In this document: positions 1-7,929 of the stretch, in pieces
Layout: each line of letters begins with the position of its first letter
Position numbering within the stretch: position 1 is the stretch's first letter
Assembly (NCBI GenBank): GCA_002423905.1
Contig: DIVC01000053.1
Span: forward strand, 18,937-39,319
Reading direction: 5' to 3'
Origin: Idiomarina sp. UBA6142
GTDB taxonomy: Bacteria > Pseudomonadota > Gammaproteobacteria > Enterobacterales > Alteromonadaceae
Length of the DNA stretch: 20,383 bases
The notes under the pieces: model-generated
The model's input: only the letters and a program-made list of their open reading frames with translations
Database searches by the model: none
Told to the model about the DNA's origin: nothing
Position numbers and translations under genes: made by a program

Positions 1-24
1 GTTCGAGCCCTCCCGAGTGCGCCA
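1..24 (+). tRNA. 3' end of a tRNA gene (partial), probably tRNA-Arg
   Basis: The window opens inside the T-arm of a tRNA. The bases read as G53, a seven-base loop TTCGAGC, a CCTCC stem half, a seven-base acceptor strand CGAGTGC, discriminator G and an encoded CCA. The CCTCC half implies a GGAGG partner to the left, as in enterobacterial tRNA-Arg(ACG), and a G discriminator is common among tRNA-Arg species. The anticodon lies outside the window, so the isotype is an inference (about 50%). That it is a tRNA end is quite secure because of the T-loop and CCA. Confidence 0.8.
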
Positions 25-61
25 CTATTTTACCCATTAATATCGCTTATAACCCAGCCTA

Positions 62-92
62 TTCGCATCGCCTCAAGTGCTTGTGTTATGCT
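62..92 (+). promoter_or_regulatory. Candidate extended -10 promoter for oadGAB
   Basis: Bases 84-92 read TGTTATGCT, an extended -10 (TG, one base, TATGCT). A poor -35-like TTCGCA lies at 62-67 with a long 19-base spacer. It is the best sigma70-like match between the tRNA end and oadG, and would give a leader of about 40 bases. No hairpin with a T-run separates the tRNA from oadG, so read-through from the tRNA cannot be excluded. Confidence 0.35.
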
Positions 93-139
93 TGCTTGCA
101 GTTGAGAATGTAACAAATCTTACACAAGCGAGATGGCCA

Positions 140-376
140 ATGAACGAAGCGTTTTTTGAAGCCTTCATGATCATGGTAACAGGCATGAGCACAGTATTTG
201 TGTTTTTGCTGCTGTTGTTGGGTGCTATGCACCTGCTTCGCCGCTTGACTAGCCCAAAATCAATGACTCGTACCCAGGGCACCGACGCTGCGCCATCGGA
301 TGCGGCCTTGCCAGCCGCTCATATTGCTGCCATTAGTGCTGCGATACAGCGTTTTCGTCGCGATCATAAGCCATAA
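140..376 (+). CDS. oadG: Oxaloacetate decarboxylase, gamma subunit (Na+ pump)
   Basis: This encodes a 78-residue protein with one N-terminal membrane helix (about residues 8-30, from [21 protein letters not shown]) and a short polar tail that has an Ala-rich stretch and a basic end. OadG is normally about 80-85 residues with this layout; it anchors and assembles the complex and its C-terminus binds zinc in characterised pumps. The ATG at 140 is chosen because translation from there begins directly with the family-typical acidic stretch before the helix; the frame stays open upstream to an ATG at 77, which would add 21 residues unlike the family. The ribosome binding site is weak (GCGAGATGG). 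Its stop lies 11 bases before oadA. The family is poorly conserved, so the call rests on size, topology and position beside oadA and oadB. Confidence 0.85.
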   Translation: MNEAFFEAFMIMVTGMSTVFVFLLLLLGAMHLLRRLTSPKSMTRTQGTDAAPSDAALPAAHIAAISAAIQRFRRDHKP

Positions 377-387
377 GGAATCAAAGG

Positions 388-2205
388 ATGACCAACCCCA
401 TCAAGATCACTGAGTTGGTGCTGCGCGACGCGCACCAGTCTCTTTTAGCCACACGTTTTCGTTTGGATGACATGTTACCCATGGCAGCAGCATTAGACGA
501 TATTGGCTTTTGGTCGATGGAATCATGGGGCGGAGCTACCTTTGATGCGTGTATTCGGTATTTGGGCGAAGACCCGTGGGTGCGTATTCGTGAACTCAAA
601 AAGGCGATGCCGAAAACGCCACAACAAATGTTGTTGCGGGGGCAAAATTTATTAGGCTATCGCCACTACGCTGATGATGTCGTTGAGCGCTTTGTCGAGC
701 GCGCTAAAACCAATGGCGTTGACGTGTTTCGTATCTTTGATGCCATGAATGATGTGCGCAATTTAGCCACCGCCATAAAGGCTGCAAAAGCGGTTGAAGG
801 TCATGCTCAAGGAACCATGTCGTATACGGTAAGCCCAGTACACACCTTGCAAACCTGGCTAGATATGGCTAAACGTCTTGAAGATATGGGTAGCGATTCA
901 TTGTGTATTAAAGATATGGCGGGCTTGCTGCGTCCCCAAGCCGCCTATGAATTGATTACTGCGTTAAAGCAAACGGTCGCTATTCCGATTGCGATGCAAT
1001 GCCACGCAACCACAGGATTAAGCACAGCGACCTATCAAAAAGCCGTTGAAGCCGGCATTGATATTCTCGATAGCGCCATTTCATCGATGAGCATGACCTA
1101 TGGCCACACCGCCACAGAAACCTTAATAGCAATGACTGAAGGCACCGATCGCGACAGTGGTCTTGATCTTAATGCATTTAAGCCCATCGCCGACCATTTC
1201 CGCGCAGTACGTAAGAACTACGCACACTTTGAAGGCTCATTAAAAGGCATTGATGCTCGTATTCTAACCGCACAAGTGCCGGGCGGTATGCTGACCAATA
1301 TGGAAAACCAATTGCGTGAGCAGGGGGCACTGGATAAGTTTGATGAGGTATTAGCAGAGATTCCCCGCGTGCGTGAAGATCTCGGCTTTATTCCACTAGT
1401 GACACCAACCTCACAAATTGTTGGCACCCAAGCGGTGTTGAATGTATTGACTGGCAAGCGTTACAGCTCGTTATCGAGAGAGACTCGTGGGGTACTCAAG
1501 GGAGAGTACGGTGCAACAGCCGCAGCGGTCAATAAAGAGCTTCAGCAGCAAGTGTTACAGGGTGATGAGCCGATTACTGTTCGCCCTGCTGATCTTTTAG
1601 CGGATGAATTAGATGACCTCACCTCAGCACTCAAACTGCGTGCGCAAGAACTCAGCATCACGCTTGCCGATGCGGTGATTGACGATGTGCTGATCTACGC
1701 GCTATTCCCGCAAATTGGTTTGAAGTTTTTGCAACACCGCGGTGATGCCAGCGCTTTTGAGCAAGCGCCGTCGGTAACGCCTGCAGCCACCGCTGCCGCA
1801 GAGGCCGCAGCAGTGGCTCCAGCTAAGCGGGTTGAACACTACGCGGTCAAAGTAGATGGCGTGCTCTATCAGGTTGAAGTTGGGCCGAGCGATAGTCTAT
1901 CAATAACCAGCACACAGCAAGCCAACGCCAGCGGCAAAGCTTCCGCTGTGGTCTCGAGCACAGCGGCGGCCAAGCCAACGCGCAACGAGTCGCTGAATGT
2001 CACCGCACCGTTAGCTGGTAACGTTTTCAAAGTATTGGTTAAAGCCGGGCAGCAGGTGCAAGCGGGCGAGGTGGTGATGATCTTAGAGGCCATGAAGATG
2101 GAAACTGACATCAAGGCCCAGCACAGCGGTGAAGTGACAAAAATCCATGTGCGTGAAGGTGACAGTGTCGCAGTAGGCGATGTTATGCTGAGTGTGGCGG
2201 GTTGA
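388..2205 (+). CDS. oadA: Oxaloacetate decarboxylase, alpha subunit (biotin-dependent carboxyltransferase)
   Basis: This 605-residue protein transfers the carboxyl group of oxaloacetate to biotin, yielding pyruvate; decarboxylation of carboxybiotin by OadB then drives Na+ export. The N-terminal carboxyltransferase domain (about 1-270) shows RDAHQS (D14), GGATFD (48-53), [13 protein letters not shown] (85-97) and the lysine of IKDMAG (K175). The conserved carboxylase domain (about 290-450) is followed by an Ala/Pro-rich linker (about 455-525) and a C-terminal biotinyl domain with EAMKME, K570 being the biotin site. Length matches Klebsiella-type OadA (about 595). A Shine-Dalgarno AAGGA lies 8 bases before the ATG. 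oadB starts two bases after the stop. Oddity: the expected HxH metal motif of the carboxyltransferase reads QCH (Q204, H206); see findings. Confidence 0.97.
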   Translation: MTNPIKITELVLRDAHQSLLATRFRLDDMLPMAAALDDIGFWSMESWGGATFDACIRYLGEDPWVRIRELKKAMPKTPQQMLLRGQNLLGYRHYADDVVERFVERAKTNGVDVFRIFDAMNDVRNLATAIKAAKAVEGHAQGTMSYTVSPVHTLQTWLDMAKRLEDMGSDSLCIKDMAGLLRPQAAYELITALKQTVAIPIAMQCHATTGLSTATYQKAVEAGIDILDSAISSMSMTYGHTATETLIAMTEGTDRDSGLDLNAFKPIADHFRAVRKNYAHFEGSLKGIDARILTAQVPGGMLTNMENQLREQGALDKFDEVLAEIPRVREDLGFIPLVTPTSQIVGTQAVLNVLTGKRYSSLSRETRGVLKGEYGATAAAVNKELQQQVLQGDEPITVRPADLLADELDDLTSALKLRAQELSITLADAVIDDVLIYALFPQIGLKFLQHRGDASAFEQAPSVTPAATAAAEAAAVAPAKRVEHYAVKVDGVLYQVEVGPSDSLSITSTQQANASGKASAVVSSTAAAKPTRNESLNVTAPLAGNVFKVLVKAGQQVQAGEVVMILEAMKMETDIKAQHSGEVTKIHVREGDSVAVGDVMLSVAG

Positions 2206-2207
2206 TT

Positions 2208-3338
2208 ATGGACCGCTTGGTGACGCTTTGGCAGAATACTGGCTTGGCGGCTATGTCCTGGGGTGCGGCGATCATGATGACAGTGGGCGCGCTGCTGTTA
2301 TACCTCGCTATCCATAAGAAATTTGAACCATTGCTGCTGTTACCTATTGGCTTTGGTGCCATTTTAGCCAATATTCCTGGCGCTGGCTTGGCTGATCCTG
2401 GTGGTATTTTGTATGTGATTTATGCCGTCGGCATCGAAACAGGGGTGTTTCCACTGCTCATTTTCATGGGCGTTGGAGCCATGACTGATTTTGGTCCGTT
2501 GTTGGCAAACCCACGAACACTGTTATTAGGTGGTGCAGCACAGTTTGGCATATTTGCGACACTGCTCGGTGCTATTGGCTTAAATGCGCTACCCGGTTTT
2601 GAATTCACCCTAGCAGACGCTGCAGCCATCGCCATAATAGGTGGTGCAGACGGCCCCACAGCCATATTTTTGGCGTCAAAATTGGCGCCGGAGTTACTCG
2701 GTGCGATTGCCGTGGCGGCCTATTCATACATGGCCTTAGTACCCATTATTCAGCCGCCAATCATGAGGTTATTAACCAGCAAAGCCGAGCGCGCCATTAG
2801 CATGCAACAGCTCCGCCCCGTAGCACGGCGTGAGAAAATTCTGTTCCCGTTGGTGGTGTTGTTATTAACGCTGTTATTCGTGCCCACCGCCACACCCTTA
2901 GTTGGCATGTTTTGTTTAGGTAATTTAATGCGCGAAGCGGGTGTGGTTGATCGGCTGAGTAAAACCGCACAAAACGAACTGATTAATAGTGTGACGATTT
3001 TTTTAGGTTTAGCGGTAGGTTCTAAGCTTTCTGCGGACCAATTTTTGTCATTACAAACAGTCGGTATTTTAGCGCTTGGTGCGCTGGCCTTCTCGATTGG
3101 AACAGCTGCTGGTGTGTTGATGGCAAAACTGATGAATAAACTCAGCAGTCAGCCAATCAATCCATTGATCGGTGCCGCTGGGGTCTCAGCGGTGCCGATG
3201 GCGGCACGGGTGGTGAACAAAGTCGGCCTCGAAGCAAACCCGAACAACTATTTGCTGATGCATGCGATGGGGCCGAATGTCGCTGGAGTGCTCGGCTCGG
3301 CGGTTACCGCTGGTATTTTGTTAGCGCTGATTGGTTAA
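2208..3338 (+). CDS. oadB: Oxaloacetate decarboxylase, beta subunit (Na+-translocating carboxybiotin decarboxylase)
   Basis: This is a 376-residue polytopic inner-membrane protein that decarboxylates carboxybiotin on OadA and pumps Na+ out. Family motifs are intact: [10 protein letters not shown] with D148 (equivalent to the essential D203 of Klebsiella OadB), [13 protein letters not shown], and the C-terminal block [18 protein letters not shown] carrying the conserved Asn and Ser. The frame is open from a TTG at 2202 that overlaps the oadA stop, but the ATG at 2208 fits better because homologous proteins begin at this point. Only two bases separate it from oadA, so translational coupling is likely. 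Its last 18 bases overlap the end of the opposite-strand gene at 3321-3497. Confidence 0.97.
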   Translation: MDRLVTLWQNTGLAAMSWGAAIMMTVGALLLYLAIHKKFEPLLLLPIGFGAILANIPGAGLADPGGILYVIYAVGIETGVFPLLIFMGVGAMTDFGPLLANPRTLLLGGAAQFGIFATLLGAIGLNALPGFEFTLADAAAIAIIGGADGPTAIFLASKLAPELLGAIAVAAYSYMALVPIIQPPIMRLLTSKAERAISMQQLRPVARREKILFPLVVLLLTLLFVPTATPLVGMFCLGNLMREAGVVDRLSKTAQNELINSVTIFLGLAVGSKLSADQFLSLQTVGILALGALAFSIGTAAGVLMAKLMNKLSSQPINPLIGAAGVSAVPMAARVVNKVGLEANPNNYLLMHAMGPNVAGVLGSAVTAGILLALIG

Positions 3339-3497
3339 CCACCACAACAGGGAGTACATCAGCGCGATAAAGCCACTGACTATGGCAATATAAATAAAGC
3401 CACGAAGACCTTGGCGTAGGCTCCAACCGTTCATCCGCAAGTACACCACCCAAGCGATGCTCAACAGCAGTGGAATGAGAAATAAAAACCGCGTCAT
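3321..3497 (-). CDS. Small two-helix inner-membrane protein, unknown function
   Basis: I do not recognise a family. The 58-residue protein has two predicted membrane helices (about residues 3-20 and 34-53) joined by a short basic loop ([13 protein letters not shown]) and ends in WWLTNQR. The frame is open further upstream to an ATG at 3536. The start at 3497 is preferred because it forms an ATGA overlap with the kinase stop (TGA at 3496-3494) and has an AAGGAA ribosome binding site 10 bases upstream, inside the kinase gene. This makes it the second gene of a two-gene operon with the histidine kinase. Its 3' end overlaps oadB by 18 bases on the opposite strand. Expression looks real; function is open, and a membrane partner for the sensor-less kinase is only an idea. 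Confidence 0.7.
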   Translation of the reverse strand: MTRFLFLIPLLLSIAWVVYLRMNGWSLRQGLRGFIYIAIVSGFIALMYSLLWWLTNQR

Positions 3498-5533
3498 GGC
3501 GAGTGATTTCCTTGTTTTTGAATACGTTGATGCCATAGCACTAAATCGGCGGCGGCAGATTGTGCTTGATTGAGTAGTGGGTCTAACTTAGTGATTAAAT
3601 CTGCCAGCAAGTCTAACTCACCGTGCGCCATATGTTGCTCTAATTGACTCGCTACGGTTTGTAATCGCATTAAACCCAAATTAGCCGCCGCTCCTTTGAG
3701 CGAATGAAAGAATCGTTGGGCCTGCTGATGTTGGCCTTTGGCTAACAAGTCTACCACTTGTTGCGGTGCATGCTGATAATCCTGTTGTAACCGCTCAATT
3801 AAGTTTACGTAGAGCCCGATATTATGCTGCAGCCGCGTCAATGCCCCGTTAAAGTCAATGTCACGATGGCGCGGATAAGCAGGGCTATCGCCCGCTTTGG
3901 TGAGGGGCGCGTCAGTGCCTTCGCTGGCACCATTATAGCTGCTTCGCAACGCCCACTTTTGCACCGTCTGAATCAATAGCTTCTCATCAATGGGCTTGCT
4001 GATATGGTCTTGCATACCTGCCGCCAATGAACGCTCGATATCATCGGTACTGCTGTTTGCCGTCATCGCAATAAGTGGTAATTGCTGATAGGAAAATTTA
4101 CTACGAATTTGTTCAGCAGCGGTCAAACCATCCATTACTGGCATTTGAATGTCCATTAACACCAGGGCGTAGTCTTTACTTTCAACCATCTTCACCGCCT
4201 CTTCGCCATGGTGTGCTAGGTCAACTTGTAAGCCTGCATGCTGCAGCATTTCTCTGGCTATTAAGGCATTGATATCATTATCTTCTACTAATAACACAGG
4301 TAACCCCTGAAGGGCCTTGTCGGTATAAATGTCGACTGCATTGGTGGTGTTTTTTGTCAGTGCCAGCGCTGAACAGAGCACTTGGATCAGTGCTAAGCTA
4401 GTGTAGGGCTTAACGATATGTTCATGGACGCCTAACTGGCGTGCGTCGGCTAATAATTCATGTGCATAGTAACTGGTTGCCAAAATTAACTTGGTTTTAG
4501 GCTGTTGCGTCAACATTTCCTGACAAAATTCTAGCCCACTGATTCCGGGTAACTGCCAATCAACCAGAATAACGTCATAACGATTTTTTTGTGCCAGCAG
4601 CAGTGCTTCTTCAGCACTTCGGCAGGTGCGCACGTTGACCTCAAAACTACGCAATAACTCAGTCACCATTTCGCGCGTTGTTAAGTTGTCTTCAATCACT
4701 AAAATATTTTTACCCGCCAGGCGGGGCAGTAACAGCTGCCGGGCATCGGCGTCAGGCTGCGGCTGTAACGGTAGCCTGAGTTCGAGAAAGAAGGTAGTAC
4801 CCTGACCGACACTACTGGTTACGCCGATACCATGTTGATTCATCAGTTTGACAATGCGCTGACTGATGGCTAAACCAAGCCCGGTACCACCGTATTTTCG
4901 CGTGATTGAACTATCGGCTTGGCTAAATGCTTGAAATAATTTGGCGCGTTGTGCCTCATCCATACCGATACCGGTATCAGTCACCGATAAGCGCAGGTAA
5001 ACTTCGTGTGCGGTTAAATCGAGTAAGGTTGCGGATACGACTATTTCACCATGTTCGGTAAACTTGATAGCATTACTAACTAGGTTAACCAATACCTGAT
5101 TAATCCGTAGCGGGTCACCGATCAGTCGAGTGGGAATATTGGTCGGTAGGTTAATGATAAATTCAAGATTTTTATCGTAGGCCCGAAAGGCAAACATGTC
5201 AGCCAAGTTACCTAAGACCGCTTCGAGGTCAAAAGGTATTTTTTCTATATTTAATTTATCGGCTTCGAGTTTGGCAAAATCGAGTAGGTCGTTAATGATA
5301 CCCAGCAGAATTTTTGACGAGCTTTCAATAGATTTTAAGTAACCATATTGTTTGTCGTCGAGCTCAGTTTTTAGCGATAACTGGGTCATTCCTAAAATAG
5401 CGTGGATCGGAGTTCTGATTTCGTGGCTAATATTTGCGAGGAACTCACTTTTCGCCTGGTTCGCTTGTTCAGCCTCAGCAATAGCTTGCTGCATTTGTTG
5501 TAGCTGTTTATTCAAGCGTGGCTTGGCGTTCAT
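3494..5533 (-). CDS. Hybrid sensor histidine kinase (HisKA-HATPase-REC-REC-Hpt), no sensor domain
   Basis: This 679-residue phosphorelay kinase has a short N-terminal helix (about 5-30, heptad-like, Gln/Ala-rich), then the dimerisation domain with SHEIRTP (phospho-accepting H37) and the ATPase domain with the N-box (N154), DTGIG (186-190) and GGTGLGL (215-221). Receiver 1 has E281/D282, D325, T353 and K375. Receiver 2 has E417/D418, D461, T491 and K513. A C-terminal Hpt domain carries H610 in FFHSLKG. All phosphotransfer residues are present, so the full His-Asp-His relay looks functional. There is no membrane helix, PAS, GAF or periplasmic domain. The upstream frame closes at a TAG (5584-5582) with no other usable start, so the ATG at 5533 is firm. 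The signal, the final response regulator and the target genes are not evident. Confidence 0.93.
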   Translation of the reverse strand: MNAKPRLNKQLQQMQQAIAEAEQANQAKSEFLANISHEIRTPIHAILGMTQLSLKTELDDKQYGYLKSIESSSKILLGIINDLLDFAKLEADKLNIEKIPFDLEAVLGNLADMFAFRAYDKNLEFIINLPTNIPTRLIGDPLRINQVLVNLVSNAIKFTEHGEIVVSATLLDLTAHEVYLRLSVTDTGIGMDEAQRAKLFQAFSQADSSITRKYGGTGLGLAISQRIVKLMNQHGIGVTSSVGQGTTFFLELRLPLQPQPDADARQLLLPRLAGKNILVIEDNLTTREMVTELLRSFEVNVRTCRSAEEALLLAQKNRYDVILVDWQLPGISGLEFCQEMLTQQPKTKLILATSYYAHELLADARQLGVHEHIVKPYTSLALIQVLCSALALTKNTTNAVDIYTDKALQGLPVLLVEDNDINALIAREMLQHAGLQVDLAHHGEEAVKMVESKDYALVLMDIQMPVMDGLTAAEQIRSKFSYQQLPLIAMTANSSTDDIERSLAAGMQDHISKPIDEKLLIQTVQKWALRSSYNGASEGTDAPLTKAGDSPAYPRHRDIDFNGALTRLQHNIGLYVNLIERLQQDYQHAPQQVVDLLAKGQHQQAQRFFHSLKGAAANLGLMRLQTVASQLEQHMAHGELDLLADLITKLDPLLNQAQSAAADLVLWHQRIQKQGNHSP

Positions 5534-5642
5534 GGTGGTGACCCAATGTGAGCAAAGTGAGCCGTTATCATGCCACGACTCCTAGCTTGCGCCAAGACAG
5601 TAAATCGGCAGATTTCGGTGCGCTAACCTAGACGACACGAGC

Positions 5643-5669
5643 TTTCCCAAGTAAGCTTGCGATTATCAT
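5643..5669 (+). promoter_or_regulatory. Weak candidate promoter for gshA
   Basis: The 166-base divergent gap between the kinase gene (-) and gshA (+) must hold both promoters. On the plus strand TATCAT (5664-5669) is a five-of-six match to a -10 element, with a poor TTTCCC at 5643-5648 and a short 15-base spacer. Transcription would start about 24 bases before the TTG start codon. I see no convincing operator or riboswitch in this gap. Confidence 0.25.
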
Positions 5670-5699
5670 GAGCATCAAAATGACAAGTAGGGTTTAATT

Positions 5700-7313
5700 T
5701 TGCAGTTAGCTTTTCAACATGCCTTGCAACAGCTCGCGCAACCAGCCAATAAAAACGCCTTAACGCAACTCAGCCGCGGTATTGAACGTGAGGGCTTGCG
5801 TATTACCAGTGAGGGTCATTTGGCCCAAACTGGACATCCAGAGGCGTTAGGCTCAACTTTAACACACCCGTATATCACCACCGATTACGCCGAGAATTTG
5901 TTAGAGTTTATTACTCCGGTTGCTCAGAGCATTGAGCAAACTTTGGCGCAACTGACCGATATTCATCGCTACACCTATCAACACCTTGGTGACGAACTGC
6001 TGTGGCCATTAAGTATGCCGTGTGTGGTTGGCGCTGCCAAAGATATTCAAATTGCCCGTTACGGTAGCTCGCATAGCGGCCGTATGAAGACGCTCTATCG
6101 CCGTGGCCTGACCTATCGGTACGGCGGCGCGATGCAAATTATCGCCGGTGTGCACTACAACTTTTCATTGCCAGCGCCACTGTGGCAGAGTTTAGCAAGC
6201 TTACAACAGCAGCAAGCAGACACTACATTTATCTCCGCCGGCTATTTAGGCTTGATCCGCAACTATAAACGGGTGTGCTGGTTGATTCCCTATCTGTTTG
6301 GCGCCTCACCAGCACTCTGTCAGTCATTTCTAAAGCACACCGACGGTGCCATTGAGCTGGAAAAACACGCCACTGGCACCATGTATCGACCGTTTGGTAC
6401 GTCGTTGCGGATGAGCGATTTGGGTTACACCAATAAAGAACAAGCTGACTTAAATATTAGCTATAACTCAATCAATGAGTATGTAGCGGGTTTGCGCAGC
6501 GCTATTTCAACGCCATCAAAGCAATTTGCGTCGATTGGCGTCAAAGTTGCTGGGGAATATCGCCAACTCAACAGTAATATTCTGCAGATTGAAAACGAGT
6601 TCTACTCTACAATTCGGCCCAAACGCGTCACGAACGATGGCGAAACGCCGACGCAAGCGCTAGAACGTGGCGGCATCGAATACATTGAAGTGCGCGCATT
6701 AGATGTGAACCCGTTTAGTGCGATTGGGATTACCGCAGAGCAAATCCGCTTGTTAGATATGGTGTTGTTGTATTGCGTATTGCAGCCTAGTCCAGACATG
6801 TCAAAGGCAGAGCAACAGCAAACTGAGCGCAACTTCAATCGGGTGGTACTCGATGGCCGTAATCCTCGTTTAACACTAGTACAGGGCGACTACGAACGGC
6901 CATTAGCCGATTGGCTGGAAGAGCTGTTTGCCGATTTTCAGGCGATTGCTCAGGTGTTAGATGACGCCTATGGTGGGCAGGACTATCAGCAAGTTATTGC
7001 TGAACAATATCGGGCAGTACTGAATCCAGAACTCACCTTGTCGGGTCAATTAATGCGCATATTAACCGAGCAGAATATTGATAACGGCCGCTTAGGTATG
7101 CAGTTAGCTCGCCAGTATCGCGAGCAATTACAACAACCAATGAGCTACTACAGCACTGAGCAGTTTGTCCAGTGGGCTAAGCAATCATGGCAACAGCAGC
7201 AGCAGCGAGAACTGCACGACCAAGCGAGCAGTTTTGACGACTATTTAGACGAGTACTTTCGAACAGCCAGCTGTGCCAGCCCGGAGTGTCGTGACGCATG
7301 GCGACCCGACTAG
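5700..7313 (+). CDS. gshA: Glutamate-cysteine ligase, proteobacterial type
   Basis: This 537-residue cytosolic enzyme performs the first step of glutathione synthesis, the ATP-dependent joining of glutamate and cysteine. It aligns from memory along its whole length with E. coli GshA (518 residues). Shared blocks include RGIEREGLRI, LLEFITPV, WPLSMPC, GVHYNFSLP, RNYKRVCWLIPYLFGASPA, SLRMSDLGYTNK, LQIENEFYSTIRPKR and GGIEYIEVRALDVNPFS. The start is unusual: the in-frame stop TAG at 5688-5690 leaves TTG at 5700 as the only standard start that includes the conserved N-terminus, and the first in-frame ATG codes a Met deep inside the protein. A TAGGGT ribosome binding site sits about 7-9 bases upstream. 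Its 3' end overlaps the next gene by 16 bases. The downstream neighbour is not luxS, unlike in many relatives. Confidence 0.96.
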   Translation: MQLAFQHALQQLAQPANKNALTQLSRGIEREGLRITSEGHLAQTGHPEALGSTLTHPYITTDYAENLLEFITPVAQSIEQTLAQLTDIHRYTYQHLGDELLWPLSMPCVVGAAKDIQIARYGSSHSGRMKTLYRRGLTYRYGGAMQIIAGVHYNFSLPAPLWQSLASLQQQQADTTFISAGYLGLIRNYKRVCWLIPYLFGASPALCQSFLKHTDGAIELEKHATGTMYRPFGTSLRMSDLGYTNKEQADLNISYNSINEYVAGLRSAISTPSKQFASIGVKVAGEYRQLNSNILQIENEFYSTIRPKRVTNDGETPTQALERGGIEYIEVRALDVNPFSAIGITAEQIRLLDMVLLYCVLQPSPDMSKAEQQQTERNFNRVVLDGRNPRLTLVQGDYERPLADWLEELFADFQAIAQVLDDAYGGQDYQQVIAEQYRAVLNPELTLSGQLMRILTEQNIDNGRLGMQLARQYREQLQQPMSYYSTEQFVQWAKQSWQQQQQRELHDQASSFDDYLDEYFRTASCASPECRDAWRPD

Positions 7314-7924
7314 CCTCAAGCATAAAACTATCGGTAATGGCTGGTGTGCTGATAGTCGCCGGCTGCAGTACGTCGCCGCCGAAACAGCCAGATAACCTGT
7401 GCGAAATATTTTATGAAAAACGTGACTGGTATGATGCCGCTGCAGCAATGCGGGATAAGTGGGGCGTACCTATCCATGTGCCGATGGCCATGATGTACCA
7501 AGAAAGTTCTTTCAAACACGACGCTAAACCACCGAAAGACTATATTCTTTGGGTCATACCTTGGGGTCGAGTCAGCAGTGCCTATGGGTATTCGCAAGCG
7601 AAAACTCCGACCTGGGATGACTATCAACGGGAAACTGGGCGCAGTTGGGCTTCACGGACTGACTTTAACGATGCGATTGACTTTATGGGCTGGTTTATTG
7701 CCAAAAGTCACACTATCAATGGTGTATCTAAATGGGATGCCTACGGCCAGTATCTGAACTATCACGAGGGCTGGGGTGGCTATAAACGAAAAACGTATCG
7801 GCAAAAGCAATGGCTGATCAACACCGCCAAGCGTGTTGATAGCCGAGCCAGCACCTATGCAGGCCAGCTTAAAACCTGTGAGGACGACTTAAAACGCGGT
7901 TGGTTCTGGCGCTGGTTGTTTTAA
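7298..7924 (+). CDS. Outer-membrane-type lipoprotein with transglycosylase SLT-like domain
   Basis: This 208-residue precursor has a signal peptide and lipobox VAGC (lipidated C23); Ser24 at +2 predicts outer-membrane sorting. The mature part resembles the SLT_4-type lytic transglycosylase lipoproteins: MMYQESSFKHDA supplies the likely catalytic Glu (E69), and AYGYSQAKTPTWDDY resembles the GLMQ-type second motif. Such enzymes cleave peptidoglycan glycan strands, and this is probably a small muramidase acting from the outer membrane. The start at 7298 is preferred over Met14 because it supplies the positively charged signal-peptide N-region (R4, K10); a GGAG lies 10 bases upstream inside gshA. 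It overlaps gshA by 16 bases, which implies co-expression although no shared pathway is obvious. Family assignment is from motifs and memory. Confidence 0.82.
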   Translation: MATRLASSIKLSVMAGVLIVAGCSTSPPKQPDNLCEIFYEKRDWYDAAAAMRDKWGVPIHVPMAMMYQESSFKHDAKPPKDYILWVIPWGRVSSAYGYSQAKTPTWDDYQRETGRSWASRTDFNDAIDFMGWFIAKSHTINGVSKWDAYGQYLNYHEGWGGYKRKTYRQKQWLINTAKRVDSRASTYAGQLKTCEDDLKRGWFWRWLF

Positions 7925-7929
7925 GCGCG

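Noticed and set aside
3498..3536. 13-residue N-terminal extension of the 58-residue membrane protein
   Set aside because: The internal start at 3497 has AAGGAA and the classic ATGA overlap with the kinase stop; the extension would place a charged stretch before the first helix without its own ribosome binding site evidence.
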